A stretch of DNA of 64,000 nucleotides. Source: Scylla paramamosain. Lineage: Eukaryota; Arthropoda; Malacostraca; Decapoda; Portunidae. Below the pieces are notes generated by a model. That model worked only from the letters and a program-made list of their open reading frames with translations, was not told where the DNA came from and made no database searches. The position numbers and the translations under genes are program-made. The DNA lies in the NCBI RefSeq assembly GCF_035594125.1, contig NC_087183.1, forward strand, positions 8,487,368 to 8,551,367. Direction: 5' to 3'. This document shows, piece after piece, positions 21,754 through 51,256 of this stretch. The first letter of the stretch is position 1. Each line of letters opens with the position of its first letter.

Positions 21754-23099
21754 ATGTGACTACAGGCCACACCACTACCAATCTTTCAGTCTTTTCTACT
21801 TCAGACAGTTAGTTATGGCATGTGTTGTATTTTATTTGCTCTGGCCACATTTTTTATAGTAGAACTTTTGAACATGAACTTAATTACTTCAAGCAGACAA
21901 TTTGTATCCTGAAAATTCATCTTCTGAACAAATTTTTCACATTAAAAATAAAGGAGAGGAGCCCACCTATAAGGTCTACAGCACTCACAGTCAGTAATTT
22001 TTAGCATAAAAGGGATTATTCATAGTAACTGATATTGCTAAAAGCAATATATATAGTAAAATATTTATGATGTGATAAAGACAATAAATGACGAAGGAGG
22101 AAAGATGACCAAATATTCTTGTAAGGTTAATCTTCATTACTTTAGTCTCATGCCTTTCTGTCATCTCCTACACTACAATGAAGATGGAGTCCTTCGTCCT
22201 CTTTCCAGGAACTGTCAGTTTCTTTCCTAACATTGTAGTAGGCACAGGAAAATCAGGAAAGGAACACACAAATAGTAACATAAGATAGGAGAGACAGCAT
22301 GTGGCATCATTGAGTGGGGGTGGATAGACTGCTGGCAAAATACTGCCAAGCTGTCTACACTCATAATCCTTAATTAATATTCATTAGATAAATCTCAAAA
22401 TCCCTATTCCAGATATTTTCAAACATGTTGTGAAAACAGGCTGAGATGACATGTTTGTGTCTGGAGGAAATTTTGTGTTGAGGATGATATATTTATATAC
22501 CATTTGGATTCAGAAATTTTGTGTTTGGAATTGTTCATAGTTTGCTGTCATGTAACATTCTTTTTAAATTGAAAAACATCATTATCATGTAAAAGAAAAT
22601 AAAACTTATTTTGCATTAAGCTTAGGTAGTTCAAATATTAAAGCAGTTTCATTTTAACAAGATTAGCACAAGTGTTTGATGGTACTGTACTATAGTCATG
22701 GTCATAATAAAAACATAAGTCTTTCACAAATGATAAGAAAGTTTATTTAAGCAATATTTGATCTGATGTATTTTCCTGTAAACCAGTAAAATGCCTGGAA
22801 GGTGATTGACGAGCAAAGCTGTCAGTAATTCAACAATGGAAGCACCTCCACAATCAGGAACCCTTCCCAGATGCCAACAATTGTGCCTCCCACCCCTGTC
22901 CTCTTCACTACACAACCTTCCTCTTCATATTTATACTATAGTACCACAAAACAGACAAAGGGATTAGACAGCTAACAGGGCATTATTTTTCAGTTTAATC
23001 CTTCTGTATTTCCTAACTTCCATTAACCTGCTGTGGGGAACTTTGCTGAGTTTTTTTTTTCAGATCTAAATACACACACTCTACCCATCCATCCCTCTC

Positions 23100-23364
23100 C
23101 TGTGTTATATCAGTTACTCAGATAAAAGCTCATCAAATTGGTTACACATGATTGTTTTTGTTTAAAGCCATACTGTTTTTCTATTATTATATCATGTTTT
23201 TCTAGAAATTCTGTCCACTGCTTCTTTATCACTTTCACAGATCTTACATATTATGCTGGTCATTGATGCAGGTCTGTAGTTTAGTGGTTCTTCTTTCTCT
23301 CCACTTTTATAGAGTGGCACTATGTCTGCTCTCTTCCATTCTTTAGGCACTCTTCCAGTGCCAG
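23100..23364 (-). mobile_element. antisense LINE RT fingers/palm relic
   Basis: The minus strand reads GTGRVPKEWKRADIVPLYKS, GEKEEPLNYRPASMTSIICK, and onward to a decayed Q-GF-region (KTVWL). The EWKxAxIVPLYK and NYRPxSxTS motifs are RT finger motifs. It is interrupted by stops. The Jockey-like copy at 23411 starts only about 47 bp away in the opposite orientation. Confidence 0.75.
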
Positions 23365-23410
23365 GCATAGGTGTCTAAATGCCCTTCCTGTCTTGGGCCA
23401 TGACTTTTTG

Positions 23411-26021
23411 AATTTTCAATCTGTAGAACATCACCTCTCCTCTTCTAAACCTCATCTTCCTTTCCTCACTGAAACTCAGGTGTCTGAGGCAACTGACAGT
23501 AGCCCTTTTTCTGTTCCCTCCTACTTTCTCTATCCTCATTTTTCATCCAAAGCTGGATGCTGTGTTTATGTGCGCAATGACTTAACCTGCTCTCGTGCCC
23601 ACGCTCTTGAATCTTCTGAGTTTTCCACCATCTGGCTACGACTACAGAGTCACTCTCATACTAAATTTATCTGTGCTGTATACCTCTCACCTAACTCCTC
23701 TGATTATAAGAAATTCTTTGACTACTTGACTTCCAAAGTGGAGCACATTCTGACCCTCTTCCCTTTTGCAGAGATCTCCATTCTTGGAGACTTCAATGTT
23801 CACCACCAGCTTTGGCTTTCCTCTCCCTTCACTGACCATCCTGGTGAACTAGCCTAAAACTTTGCTATTCTCCATGACCTAGAGCAATTGGTGCAACACC
23901 CTACTCATATTCCTGACCGTCTTGGTGATACGCCCAACATTCTTGACCTTTTCCTGACCTCTAATCCTTCTGCTTATGCTGTCACCCTTTCTTCTCCGTT
24001 GGGCTCCTCCGATCACAATCTCATATCTTTATCTTGTCCTATCGCTCCAATCCCTCCTCAGGATCCCCCTAAGCGAAGGTGCCTCTGGCATTTTGCCTCT
24101 GCTAGTTGGGGGGACCTGAGGAGGTATTTTGCTGATTTTCCTTGGTATGACTACTGCTTCCATGTCAGTGACCCGTCTTTGTGTGCTGAGCGCATAACAG
24201 AGGTGATAGTGTCTGGCATGGAGGCGTACATTCCTCACTCTTTTTCTCGTCCTAAACCTTCTAAACCTTGGTTTAACACAGCTTGTTCTCGTGCTATACA
24301 TGATAGAGAGGTGGCCCACAAAAGGTACTTAAGCCTTCCATCACCAGAATCTCATCCACTTTATATTTCTGCCCGGAACCATGCTAAGTCTGTTCTTCAA
24401 CTAGCCAAAAACTCCTTCATTAACAGAAAATGTCAAAACCTTTCAAGATTTAACTCCCCTCGTGATTTCTGGCATCTAGCCAAAAATATCTCCAATAACT
24501 TTGCTTCTTCTTCTTTCCATCCTCTATTTCAACCAGATGGCACCACTGCTATCACATCTATTTCTAAAGCTGAACTCTTCACTCAAACCTTTGCTAAAAA
24601 CTCTACCTTGCACGATTCTGGGCTTGTTCCTCCCTCTCCTCCACCCTCTGACTACTTCATGCCACGTATTAAAATTCTTCGCAATGATGTTTTCCATGCC
24701 CTCGCTGGCCTAAACCCTCGGAAGGCTTATGGACCTGATGGGGTCCCTCCTATTGTTCTCCGAAACTGTGCCTCCGTGCTTGCACCTTGCCTAGTCAAAC
24801 TCTTTCAGCTCTGTCTGTCAACATCTACCTTTCCTTCTTGCTGGAAGTTTGCCTACATTCAACCTGTTCCTAAAAAGGGTAACCGTTCTAGTCCCTCAAA
24901 CTACCATCCTATTGCTTTAATTTCCTGCCTATCTAAAGTTTTTGAATCTATCCTCAACAGGAAGATTCTTAAACATCTATCACTTCACAACCTTCTATCT
25001 GATCGCCAGTATGGGTTCCGTCAAGGCCGCTCTACTGGTGATCTTCTGGCTTTCCTTACTGAGTCTTGGTCATCCTCTTTTAGAGATTTTGGTGAAACTT
25101 TTGCTGTTGCCTTGGACATATCAAAAGCTTTTGATAGAGTCTGGCACAAAGCTTTGATTTCCAAACTACCCTCCTACGGTTTCTATCCTTCTCTCTGTAA
25201 CTTCATCTCAAGTTTCCTTTCTGACCGTTCTATTGCTGCTGTGGTAGACGGTCACTATTCTTCTCTTAAATCTATTAACAGTGGTGTTCCTCAGGGTTCT
25301 GTCCTGTCACCCACTCTCTTCTTATTATTCATTAATGATCTTCTAAACCAAACTTCTTGTCCTATCCACTCCTATGCTGATGATACCACCCTGCACTTTT
25401 CCATGTCTTTTCATAGACGTCCAACCCTTCAGGAAGTAAACATATCATGCAGGGAAGCCACAGAACGCTTGACTTCTGATCTTTCTAAAATTTCTGATCG
25501 GGGCAGAGCAAACTTGGTATTGTTCAATGCCTCAAAAACTCAATTCCTCCATCTATCAACTCGACACAACCTTCCAGACAACTATCCCTTCTTCTTCAAT
25601 GACACTCAACTGTCCCCCTCTTCTACACTGAACATCCTCAGTCTGTCCTTTACTTATAATCTGAACTGGAAACTTCACATCTCATCTCTAGCTAAAACAG
25701 CTTCTATGAAGTTAAGTGTTCTGAGACGTCTCCGCCAATTTTTCTCACCCCCCCCAGCTGCTAACTCTGTAGAAGGGCCTTATCCGTCCATGTATGGAGT
25801 ATGCTTCACATGTCTGGGGAGGTTCCACTCATACTGCTCTTCTAGACAGGGTGGAATCAAAAGCTTTTCGCCTCATCAACTGCCTGCTTCTGTATTTCCA
25901 CCTTCCTATGACTTGAATTCCTTCAAGAGGGAGGTTTCAAGACACTTATTCATCAATTTTTGACCATTGCTTTGACCCTTTTATGGGACTGGCATTTCAG
26001 TGGGCATTTTTTTTATTAGAT
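23411..26021 (+). mobile_element. 5'-truncated Jockey-like LINE copy, coding-defective
   Basis: About 97% identical by eye to the element at 46711-50015. It starts at AATTTTCAATCTG, corresponding to about position 47099 of the longer copy, so the 5' end and the endonuclease start are missing. The ORF is broken by TAA at 23855-23857, where the longer copy has TAC. It also has an extra C in a C-run near 25748 (8 C against 7) and a 253-bp deletion near 25880, relative to 49566-49818. The deletion restores the frame, so the C-terminal residues through the stop at 25961-25963 are read normally. The catalytic YADD is intact at about 25373-25384. The 3' end passes into a TA repeat at 26022 without a poly(A) tail. 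Confidence 0.93.
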
Positions 26022-26098
26022 ATATATATATATATATATATATATTTCTTTTGTCTGTCTGTATGTCTGTGTCTGTCTGTCTGTCTGTCTGTGTCTGA
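26022..26098. repeat. (TA)n and (TCTG)n at LINE 3' end
   Basis: A TA tract at about 26020-26045 is followed by TCTG/TGTC tetranucleotides to about 26098. Confidence 0.9.
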
Positions 26099-26196
26099 CA
26101 GTCTTTACAACCTTTGATAATAATAATAAAAATAATAATTATAATAATAATAACAGTAATAATAATAATATTAGTGATAACAATTGTAATCTTGAT

Positions 26197-26318
26197 AATG
26201 TTTGACAGTAATAAAAAGAATTATTTGTAATTACAAGTTTTATTGATTACATACCATAATGTTTGACAGTAATAAAAAGAATTATTTGTAATTACTAGTT
26301 TTATTGATTACATACCAT
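26197..26318. repeat. 61-bp tandem duplication
   Basis: The unit starting AATGTTTGACAG at 26197 is repeated at 26258, almost identical (one A/T difference). It is followed directly by the GA tract. Confidence 0.9.

Positions 26319-26321
<3 letters not shown>

Positions 26322-26400
<79 letters not shown>
26322..26400. repeat. (GA)n microsatellite
   Basis: Pure AG tract of about 80 bp. Confidence 0.97.
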
Positions 26401-26405
<5 letters not shown>

Positions 26406-26707
26406 CAACAAATTTTAACACAACAAAAAAAATATATTACTTTTTTATTTATAAGTGTAAATAGAAATACATTAGTACTACTTCTACTACTACTACTTTC
26501 AGGACACACATATATACTAGAGAATAAGAAGAGATGAAGAAAATGGTGAAGAAATTGTGAAAAAACTGTGAAAAAATGGAAAAATGCTGAAAGAAATTAA
26601 GGGAAATTATGAAAAAATGGTGAAAAAAATAACGAACAGTGAAAAAATTAGAAAAAATGAAGAAAGTGAAGAAATAAAAAAAATGGTTGTTACTTGTAAG
26701 AGGTACA

Positions 26708-26900
26708 TCCTCACAAATACTGCCACACCCTCCCAAACACTGCCACAGCCTCCCAAACATTGCTACATCTTCCCAAACATTGCTATACCTTCCCAAACAC
26801 TGCTACACCCTCCCAAACACTGCCACACCCTCACAAACACTGCTACACCCCCTGAAACACTACCACAACCTCCCAAACACTGTCACACCCTCCCAAAGAC
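26708..26900. repeat. 20-bp minisatellite, ~9.5 units
   Basis: Units of the form CCCTCCCAAACACTGCCACA with scattered substitutions at constant 20-bp period. Periodic peptides in every frame come from the repeat. Confidence 0.93.
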
Positions 26901-27094
26901 CTCAAAACACCCAAATAGACCTTAAACTTTTGCTACGTTCCTTCTTGACCATCGACAGACAGACATACACAGCACTGCCAAGACGTCTGCATATGTTCTA
27001 TTCCCAGGCCTACACCCGCTCACTCGGGGAGACGGCGCAGGTGAGGGCTGACAGCGCACTGCAAACAATCTTCCTCCCCATCTCTCCCTGCAAG

Positions 27095-27147
27095 ATTAGG
27101 TTGGGTTAGGTTAAGTTAGGTAAAGGTTAGGTGAGGTTAGGTTAGGG
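27095..27147. repeat. degenerate interstitial TTAGG-like repeat
   Basis: Nine or so GGTTAG/GGTTAGG units, mixed with AAGTTAGG and GAGGTTAGG variants. TTAGG is the common arthropod telomere unit. Similar short tracts occur near 31340-31445 and 52746-52776. Confidence 0.6.
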
Positions 27148-27313
27148 ATGATTTAACAGAGCAAAATAAAGAAAGAAAGATGAAGAAAAGGAAGGAAAAG
27201 AGAATTAAATGAAAGAATAAATTGATTAGGTGTTTTATTTACTTTTAATTAATGACTATAATGTTTTAAGAATATTTGAGTTAATTTAAAACAAGAAAAC
27301 TGAAAATTAAAGA

Positions 27314-27320
<7 letters not shown>

Positions 27321-27384
<64 letters not shown>
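27321..27384. repeat. (CT)n microsatellite
   Basis: Pure CT tract, followed by AAC and CTA triplets to about 27458. Confidence 0.96.
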
Positions 27385-27385
<1 letters not shown>

Positions 27386-27456
27386 AGGAAACAAAAATTT
27401 TATAAACACAACAACAACAACAACTACTACTACTACTATTACTACTACTGCTACTA

Positions 27457-27481
27457 CTGCCTCACCCCACAGGTGAGGCAG
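27457..27481. repeat. 10-bp stem-loop
   Basis: Perfect inverted repeat CTGCCTCACC / GGTGAGGCAG around a 5-nt loop CCACA, at the end of a CTA array. It is not followed by features of a terminator or RNA gene. Confidence 0.5.
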
Positions 27482-27594
27482 GTAGACTGAGTTGATTTAA
27501 TGTTTTTTTTTTTTTGTCTTTTTTTTTTATTGTTTGTTACGTGCTTATGTTTAATTTATATTTTATCACCATCTGTACACTAAAAGACAGAGCA

Positions 27595-27596
<2 letters not shown>

Positions 27597-27642
<46 letters not shown>

Positions 27643-27672
27643 CATCACCATATGTGTAATGAAAGAAAGGGC

Positions 27673-27708
<36 letters not shown>

Positions 27709-27731
27709 ATCTGTACAACGAAAGACAAGGC

Positions 27732-27766
<35 letters not shown>

Positions 27767-27911
27767 TAAGCATATGTACAACGAAAGACAAGGCAACACA
27801 CACACACACACACACACACACTGCATAAGCACATGTACAACGAAAGACAAGGCAACACACACACACACACACACACACTGCATAAGCATCTGTACAACGA
27901 AAGACAAGGCA

Positions 27912-27943
<32 letters not shown>

Positions 27944-27966
27944 TAAGCATCTGTACAACGAAAGAC

Positions 27967-28011
<45 letters not shown>

Positions 28012-28186
28012 TAAGCATCTGTACAACGAAAGACAAGGCAACACACACACACACACACACTGCATAAGCATATGTACAACGAAAGACAAGGCAACACACA
28101 CACACACACACTGCATCACCATCTGTACAACGAAAGATAAGGCAACACACACACTGCATCACCATCTGTACAACGAAAGATAAGGC

Positions 28187-28223
<37 letters not shown>

Positions 28224-28435
28224 TACCAATCTGTACAACGAAAGACAAAGCAACACACACTGCATCACCATCTGTACAACGAAAAATAAGGCCACACACA
28301 CACACACCTTGAAATATCTTGAAAAAAACACTGAATATTTACACACACACACTGCATAAGCATATGTACAACGAAAGACAAGGCAACACACACACACACA
28401 CACTGCATCACCATCTGTACAACGAAAGATAGGGC

Positions 28436-28472
<37 letters not shown>

Positions 28473-28560
28473 TAACAATCAGTACAACGAAAGACAAAGC
28501 AACACACACTGCATCACCATCTGTACAACGAAAAATAAGGCAACACACACACACACACAC
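27597..28560. repeat. compound minisatellite: ~33-bp core + variable (AC)n, ~16 units
   Basis: A core of the form TGCATAAGCATCTGTACAAC followed by GAAAGACAAGGC alternates with AC tracts of different length (about 4 to 22 dinucleotides). Core variants (ATAAGCAT, ATCACCAT, ATACCAAT) recur. A higher-order duplication is visible: the block with the ATACCAAT core, the ATCACCAT core and then CTTGAAATA at about 28222-28340 is repeated at about 28472-28600. Confidence 0.93.
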
Positions 28561-28669
28561 CTTGAAATACCTTTACAAAAAAAAAAAAAAAAATGAATAT
28601 TTACTGGGAGGGACTGGAAGGGAGTTAGGGAAGGTACCACTCTGATAACGTCAAGGCTGGGGGGGCTTG

Positions 28670-28699
28670 TGACGTCACGGCTGGGGGTTGATGACGTCA
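28670..28699. promoter_or_regulatory. paired CRE sites
   Basis: Two perfect TGACGTCA octamers at 28670-28677 and 28692-28699, 22 bp apart, each inside a similar GGCTGGGGG context. They lie 2.1 kb upstream of the RPB2 start codon. A link to RPB2 or to an unseen promoter is an inference. Confidence 0.45.
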
Positions 28700-28947
28700 C
28701 AGCAGCCGTTATTTACGTACGTACGTATTTCATTTTGAAAATGACCCCTCTAAAAAACACAGCTAGACAGGAATGCTTTATAAATTCAGACTTGCCACAC
28801 ATTTTAACTAATGCCACAAATAACAACACATTTCAAAACGCAGTAGTATTAAAGATATTCAAAAAGAAGTATCTGGAAACTGTTGAAACCTTCACCCCAT
28901 TTAAAATCGTTCAAATGTCCACCCATTCTGGCTTAAACATAACGGAA

Positions 28948-29370
28948 AACACTTTAAAAAATCTAAACTATTTTCTAAAATCATTTAAAGTGAGCTACAA
29001 GCACAAATAAAAAATCTACCGAAAAAAAAAAATCAACATTATTGGAAGTTGAACACGAATAAAAACAAGTGTACGGTGCACGCATTTCACTGAGCGGGAC
29101 GGCAACACACTTAAAAAAACACCAAATATTTTTTAAAACCAATAAGAACCTAGTACAGGCTCAAGTCAAAAATTTAGTTTAGGGACCGTAAAAAAATACG
29201 CCGAAAACGGCCCTCTTATTTACACAAAAACAACGCCAAAATCACCACTTTTCACGCAACACACGCGCTCAAATAACTTAAAAAACAACGAAATATTTTT
29301 ACAAACCATAAAATCTTAGCTACAAGCCGAAATAAAATACTTAGGAAATAAAAAAAAATAATATTGGAAC
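28948..29370. repeat. three degenerate ~165-bp modules
   Basis: The motif ACTT(T)AAAAAA, then an AT-rich ATATTTTT-like segment, then AGCTACAAGC..AAATAAAA, starts at about 28951, 29109 and 29277 (spacings 158 and 168 bp). The first and third also share ATTATTGGAA / ATATTGGAAC downstream. Divergence is high. Open frames across it (28669-29010) lack domain similarity. Confidence 0.55.
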
Positions 29371-29393
29371 CGGAGGGGGCTGGGGAGCCTTAT

Positions 29394-29405
29394 CCAAGAT
29401 GGCGG
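29394..29405 (+). promoter_or_regulatory. YY1-like CCAAGATGGCGG motif
   Basis: A full match to the AAGATGGCGG core known from YY1/Pho-type sites, which often lies just downstream of housekeeping transcription starts. It is surrounded by a G-rich GGAGGGGG island. It could mark an RPB2 leader-exon promoter about 1.4 kb upstream of the ATG. Confidence 0.4.
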
Positions 29406-30126
29406 TGGAGGGGGGGAGCAGCGGAGGGGACGACCAACCCTTCTCACTAATTTAAACCCTCGCCAAACTTAAACTAAGTAATGGCAGGTATATCTAACGA
29501 ACGGATATTAAAGCTTGGTCATGTGGCTCCGCTTTGCGACAGTATTGGTTAAAACACTTGCAGATAAGATAGATAATGGCTAATAAATAGAGACAACCCA
29601 GATTGTTTACATTTTCATTAAGTTAAATTTTACGGTTTTTTAGCAACGAGACGAGGCTGACACAGGGATATATTGTGCTGGAGGTTAGGTGAGATGCGTT
29701 GAAATGAGTTAAAACCGTGGATTGTTCAGTTATTCATTAAAAAGTTGCGTTAAGTTACCTAAATTTATTCTAACACTTCCTGACCTTACCTTCCCTGTGG
29801 TGGTGATGGTGATGGTGGTGGTGGTTGTGATCTACCTTCCACAGCCAAACTTCTCACAGCCAAACTTTTCTTTATTTTGCTTGTTTTCACCTACTGCTGC
29901 CTTCGGGTGTCCACTGCTAGAGCCCACGCCTTCCTCATTATCAACTAAAGAAGGTTTAACTCATGGATAAGCCTTGGCAGCCACTGTGTAGGCGTGGTTA
30001 CACAAAAAAAAAAAAAAAAAAAAAAAAACACACACACAAAATCTGACAGGCTGGGAGTTGAAACAGACGTGTACTAACACCACCCATAAAACGACACACT
30101 GACTGGTTAATTTGTCAGGCAGCAGT
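29406..30126. other. upstream region of RPB2, no gene recognised
   Basis: Unique sequence with a GGTGAT/GGTGGT-rich patch near 29800-29830 and an A-run at 30002-30028. An 82-codon frame at 29722 overlaps the patch and has no recognised domain. Confidence 0.5.
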
Positions 30127-30623
<497 letters not shown>

Positions 30624-30790
30624 CGCCGTCAGCCACTCATAGCCAGTGTTTGGATGAACGGCGTGGTGGGTGGTAGTGTATGGCAGGCCCCTTCCTCTGG
30701 AACGTTCGTAGTGGCTGACCACTGAAAACTGGGGTTTGGATATTGCACTGAACTTCTGGTCAGCAAGTGAAAACACAACACACCGGCAAG

Positions 30791-45252
<14,462 letters not shown>

Positions 45253-46602
45253 TTCAATCTCAGTGCACATGGTAACATTTATCTTTAAAGGTCAAATCCA
45301 CAATTTTTTCTTTATAGACATTTTGGGTAAGTTTAATAAGTGACTGTTTTGATAGTCACTTTAGTTTTTTACACAATTTACTTAAGACACCAATTACATA
45401 AGACAATTTAGGCTAATTATATCAAACATTAAAAAAATGGTCTTCAGTTTCTTAGTGGCATGATTCATACTAAAGGTGTATTTTCATAGACAATAAGGTA
45501 ACAAATTATGTATATCATCAAGAGAATAAATATATTTTTAATATTCAAAGTTTTTTTTTTTTCATGATTTCCCATCATATTTTCACATATGTCAGTTTAC
45601 CAAATTTTATTAAGCCAGAATTAAATTTGAGAAAATAGATGAATGCTAGAATCCAAATAAACACCCAATTTTCCCTTAATGTTTACAGTTTACTCTGAGT
45701 CCATGCTGTTCTTGCTGCACATGTACCAACAGTTATATTTCAAACAACAAAGCTTAAATTTTGATGTATTTTTGATGGCTTGAAAGAAAGAGATATAATT
45801 GCCTGTGATGGCTGCTCTCCCAGAAATTAGTATTGATGCCTTCCATCATTTAAGTATGATTTTTACTATATTTCTTTTTATTGATTCCATTCAAAGCTGA
45901 TGCTGGACTTGGGATATGCATACCTTTGCCTGTTATTCATATTCTCCAAGTGGTGCAATGTTGATATGGTTCATAGAGGTGACTGGGTCTCCACAGATGA
46001 ACAGCAACTGACTCTAAACTCAACAACAGTAAAACTTTCATAAGTTAGCATAAAGGGAACACAGCCTTTGCTGGGTTATTATTTTGATGACCAATGAAAT
46101 ATCACTAAAAACACTGGGAAACTCCTCCTGCAGCCTGGATCTTTAGTTTTGTCTCCCATTTCCTCCAGAGCAGTAGCTCTCAATTTATTTCAGGCCACAG
46201 ACTACCAAACCAATAAATAGGAAAAATGTAGACTATTTCAGTTTGGGTAAGGATACAGTCAATAATGTAGCACCATGTGTCATAAACTGCCTAATATAGC
46301 ACACAGCCTAAGTAACCAGAAATATTTCACTGTGTTTACACTTTGTCCCTGTTTCCTTTTAAATTAATAAATTCAACAATAGAAAGTAAAATAAAATTAC
46401 ACACCCATACCTTGAAAAGAATATGGGGCAAATTATACTCCTAATCAGCTCAGCAGTTTGGTAGCTACTGGACACTTTGATTAAATTGTTCATACTGAAT
46501 TCTTTATTTCAAGCGTATCAACAAATACAATTGATATCTGTGGATTACTCTAAGTCATTATGGACCACCAGCAGTTGAGAACCACTACTCTAGAGCCTTC
46601 TG
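45253..46602. other. RPB2 3' UTR / intergenic, no gene recognised
   Basis: Unique AT-rich sequence up to the TA tract. No coding exon or RNA gene was recognised. Confidence 0.5.
45525..45530 (+). terminator. candidate RPB2 polyadenylation signal
   Basis: AATAAA 273 bp after the RPB2 stop codon, followed by a T-rich stretch at about 45550-45563. Other AATAAA hexamers occur in this AT-rich DNA. Confidence 0.35.
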
Positions 46603-50015
<3,413 letters not shown>

Positions 50016-50090
50016 TTATTAATTTATTTTGTTATTTTTTTCATGTAAGAGGTGTATTACCCAAGGGCAACCGAAATGTAGAAAAAATAA
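50016..50090 (-). mobile_element. inverted 3' end of a related LINE (tail-to-tail)
   Basis: The minus strand reads GTTGCCCTTGGGTAATACAC then CTCTTACATGAAAAAAATAA. This is homologous to GTTGCCCTTGGCCAGTATCC then TTCCTACATAAAAAA at the 3' end of the adjacent element (49963 onward). Perfect 11-bp arms lie at 49963-49973 and 50061-50071. Only the terminal ~60 bp of the second element is present. Confidence 0.7.
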
Positions 50091-51256
50091 ATAAATAAAG
50101 ATAAATAAATAAATAAAATTGAGGCGCCAGCCCTTAAATGGAGGTCAAATACGGCCATCAAAAACTGAAGGTTAGGTTCCCGTACAAATTCAGCAGCTGG
50201 TGTGGAGGGGACGTGGTGAGAAAAAGTTGGCGGAGACGACTCTGAATGGCTAACTTCATAGGTGAGATATTAAGTTTCTAGTTTATGATGTTCAATATAA
50301 GGTAGAAGAAAGGGACAGTTGTGTCACTGAGGAAGACGGGACAGTTATCTGGTAGATTGTGCCGAGTTGATAGATGGAGGAATTTAGTTTTAGATGCACT
50401 GAATAACGCAAAGTTTACTCTGCTCTAGTCGGAAAGTTTAGAAAGATTAATAGTGAAAAAAATAATAAAAAAAAATAAATAAAAGCGAAGAACGAAGAAA
50501 ACCAGCCCAGCATCAAAACGACACGGCATGAAACTTAAACAACACAAGAGGAGATAAGGAAGTGTAGTGGTATTGAGTGTGGAAGCACTGATCCAAGCAC
50601 ATTAATTATACAACAGATTTAATCAATTGCCGTAAATTTTAATAAGATATCGGATACTACTAAAAGTGAAAAAAAGAATAACTAGAGTTTGTAGGGTTTA
50701 AGTCCTTTACACTTGACTAATTCGATCGTGTTAATGCGCCGCACCTCATGTATTAAGAGACTACTAAACTGCACTGCATTAAATTAACACTTATCAGTTA
50801 AGCTTGCTATTATTTAATATTAACTTTTCGGATATATAGCTATTTTTTTTTTTTTTTACTAATTCTTTATTGCAATACTAGGTGTATAGAGGCATGTGTA
50901 TGTATAAGCGCTTGGATCCTATATGGAGGGTTGTGTGTATAAGCGCTTGGATCCTGTGTGTCCATGACCTTATAGTTGACAGGGAAGAAAACACGGTGCG
51001 CCGCCCTGCATCACGCCTCATGTCCTGGCCCACGTAGGCCTTTCCAGGGCTGGGAAGCCTCTCTCGTACAGCCGTGAAGGTGAGAGAGAGACACACACTA
51101 CTGGTAAAGCAGGAAGGGCTCACGGAAGGGTAGCAATTAGGTGTAATTAGTAGGGCGGCAGTGGTGACCAGCCTTGGGTCGTGTTACCTCATTAATGGGC
51201 GTTATTGAAGGGGAGGTGTTGTGCCGTTATGTTACTGCTTCATGGAACCATGAGTG
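50091..51256. other. intergenic, no gene recognised
   Basis: Unique sequence. A short direct repeat TATAAGCGCTTGGATCCT occurs twice (about 50902 and 50938). Expected 5' exon sequence of the KHDC4-like gene (a WDQP-type N-terminus) was looked for and not found. Confidence 0.45.

Larger units (their letters stand above)
19655..23099. other. intergenic, no protein gene recognised
   Basis: AT-rich sequence downstream of WDR76. It holds an antisense LINE relic at 19880-20090 and a palindrome at 21728. Short frames elsewhere have no recognisable domain. No unambiguous polyadenylation site for WDR76 was identified. Confidence 0.55.

Noticed and set aside
24029..24319. Arg-rich minus-strand frames over both LINE copies (also 47714-48004)
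   Set aside because: Shadows of the conserved LINE ORF. They appear at the same relative place in both copies.
27457..27481. Rho-independent-like terminator
   Set aside because: The hairpin has no following U-run, and bacterial-type terminators are not expected in this genome.
27566..28507. Cys-Val-rich minus-strand frames up to 230 codons with repeated ALSFVVQM-like segments
   Set aside because: All arise from the AC compound minisatellite. The periodicity is DNA-level, and the frames shift with tract length.
27597..28560. Possible CRISPR array (repeat core with spacers)
   Set aside because: The spacers are AC dinucleotide tracts, not unique sequence, and the context is clearly an animal genome.
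28669..29010. 113-codon + strand ORF as a new small gene
   Set aside because: It overlaps the CREs and the first degenerate module, has low-complexity AT composition and shows no recognised domain. Kept only as part of the promoter-like region.
50878..51123. Minus-strand 81-codon frame as a gene or KHDC4 first exon
   Set aside because: Wrong strand for KHDC4, no WDQP-type sequence, and it spans a short direct repeat.
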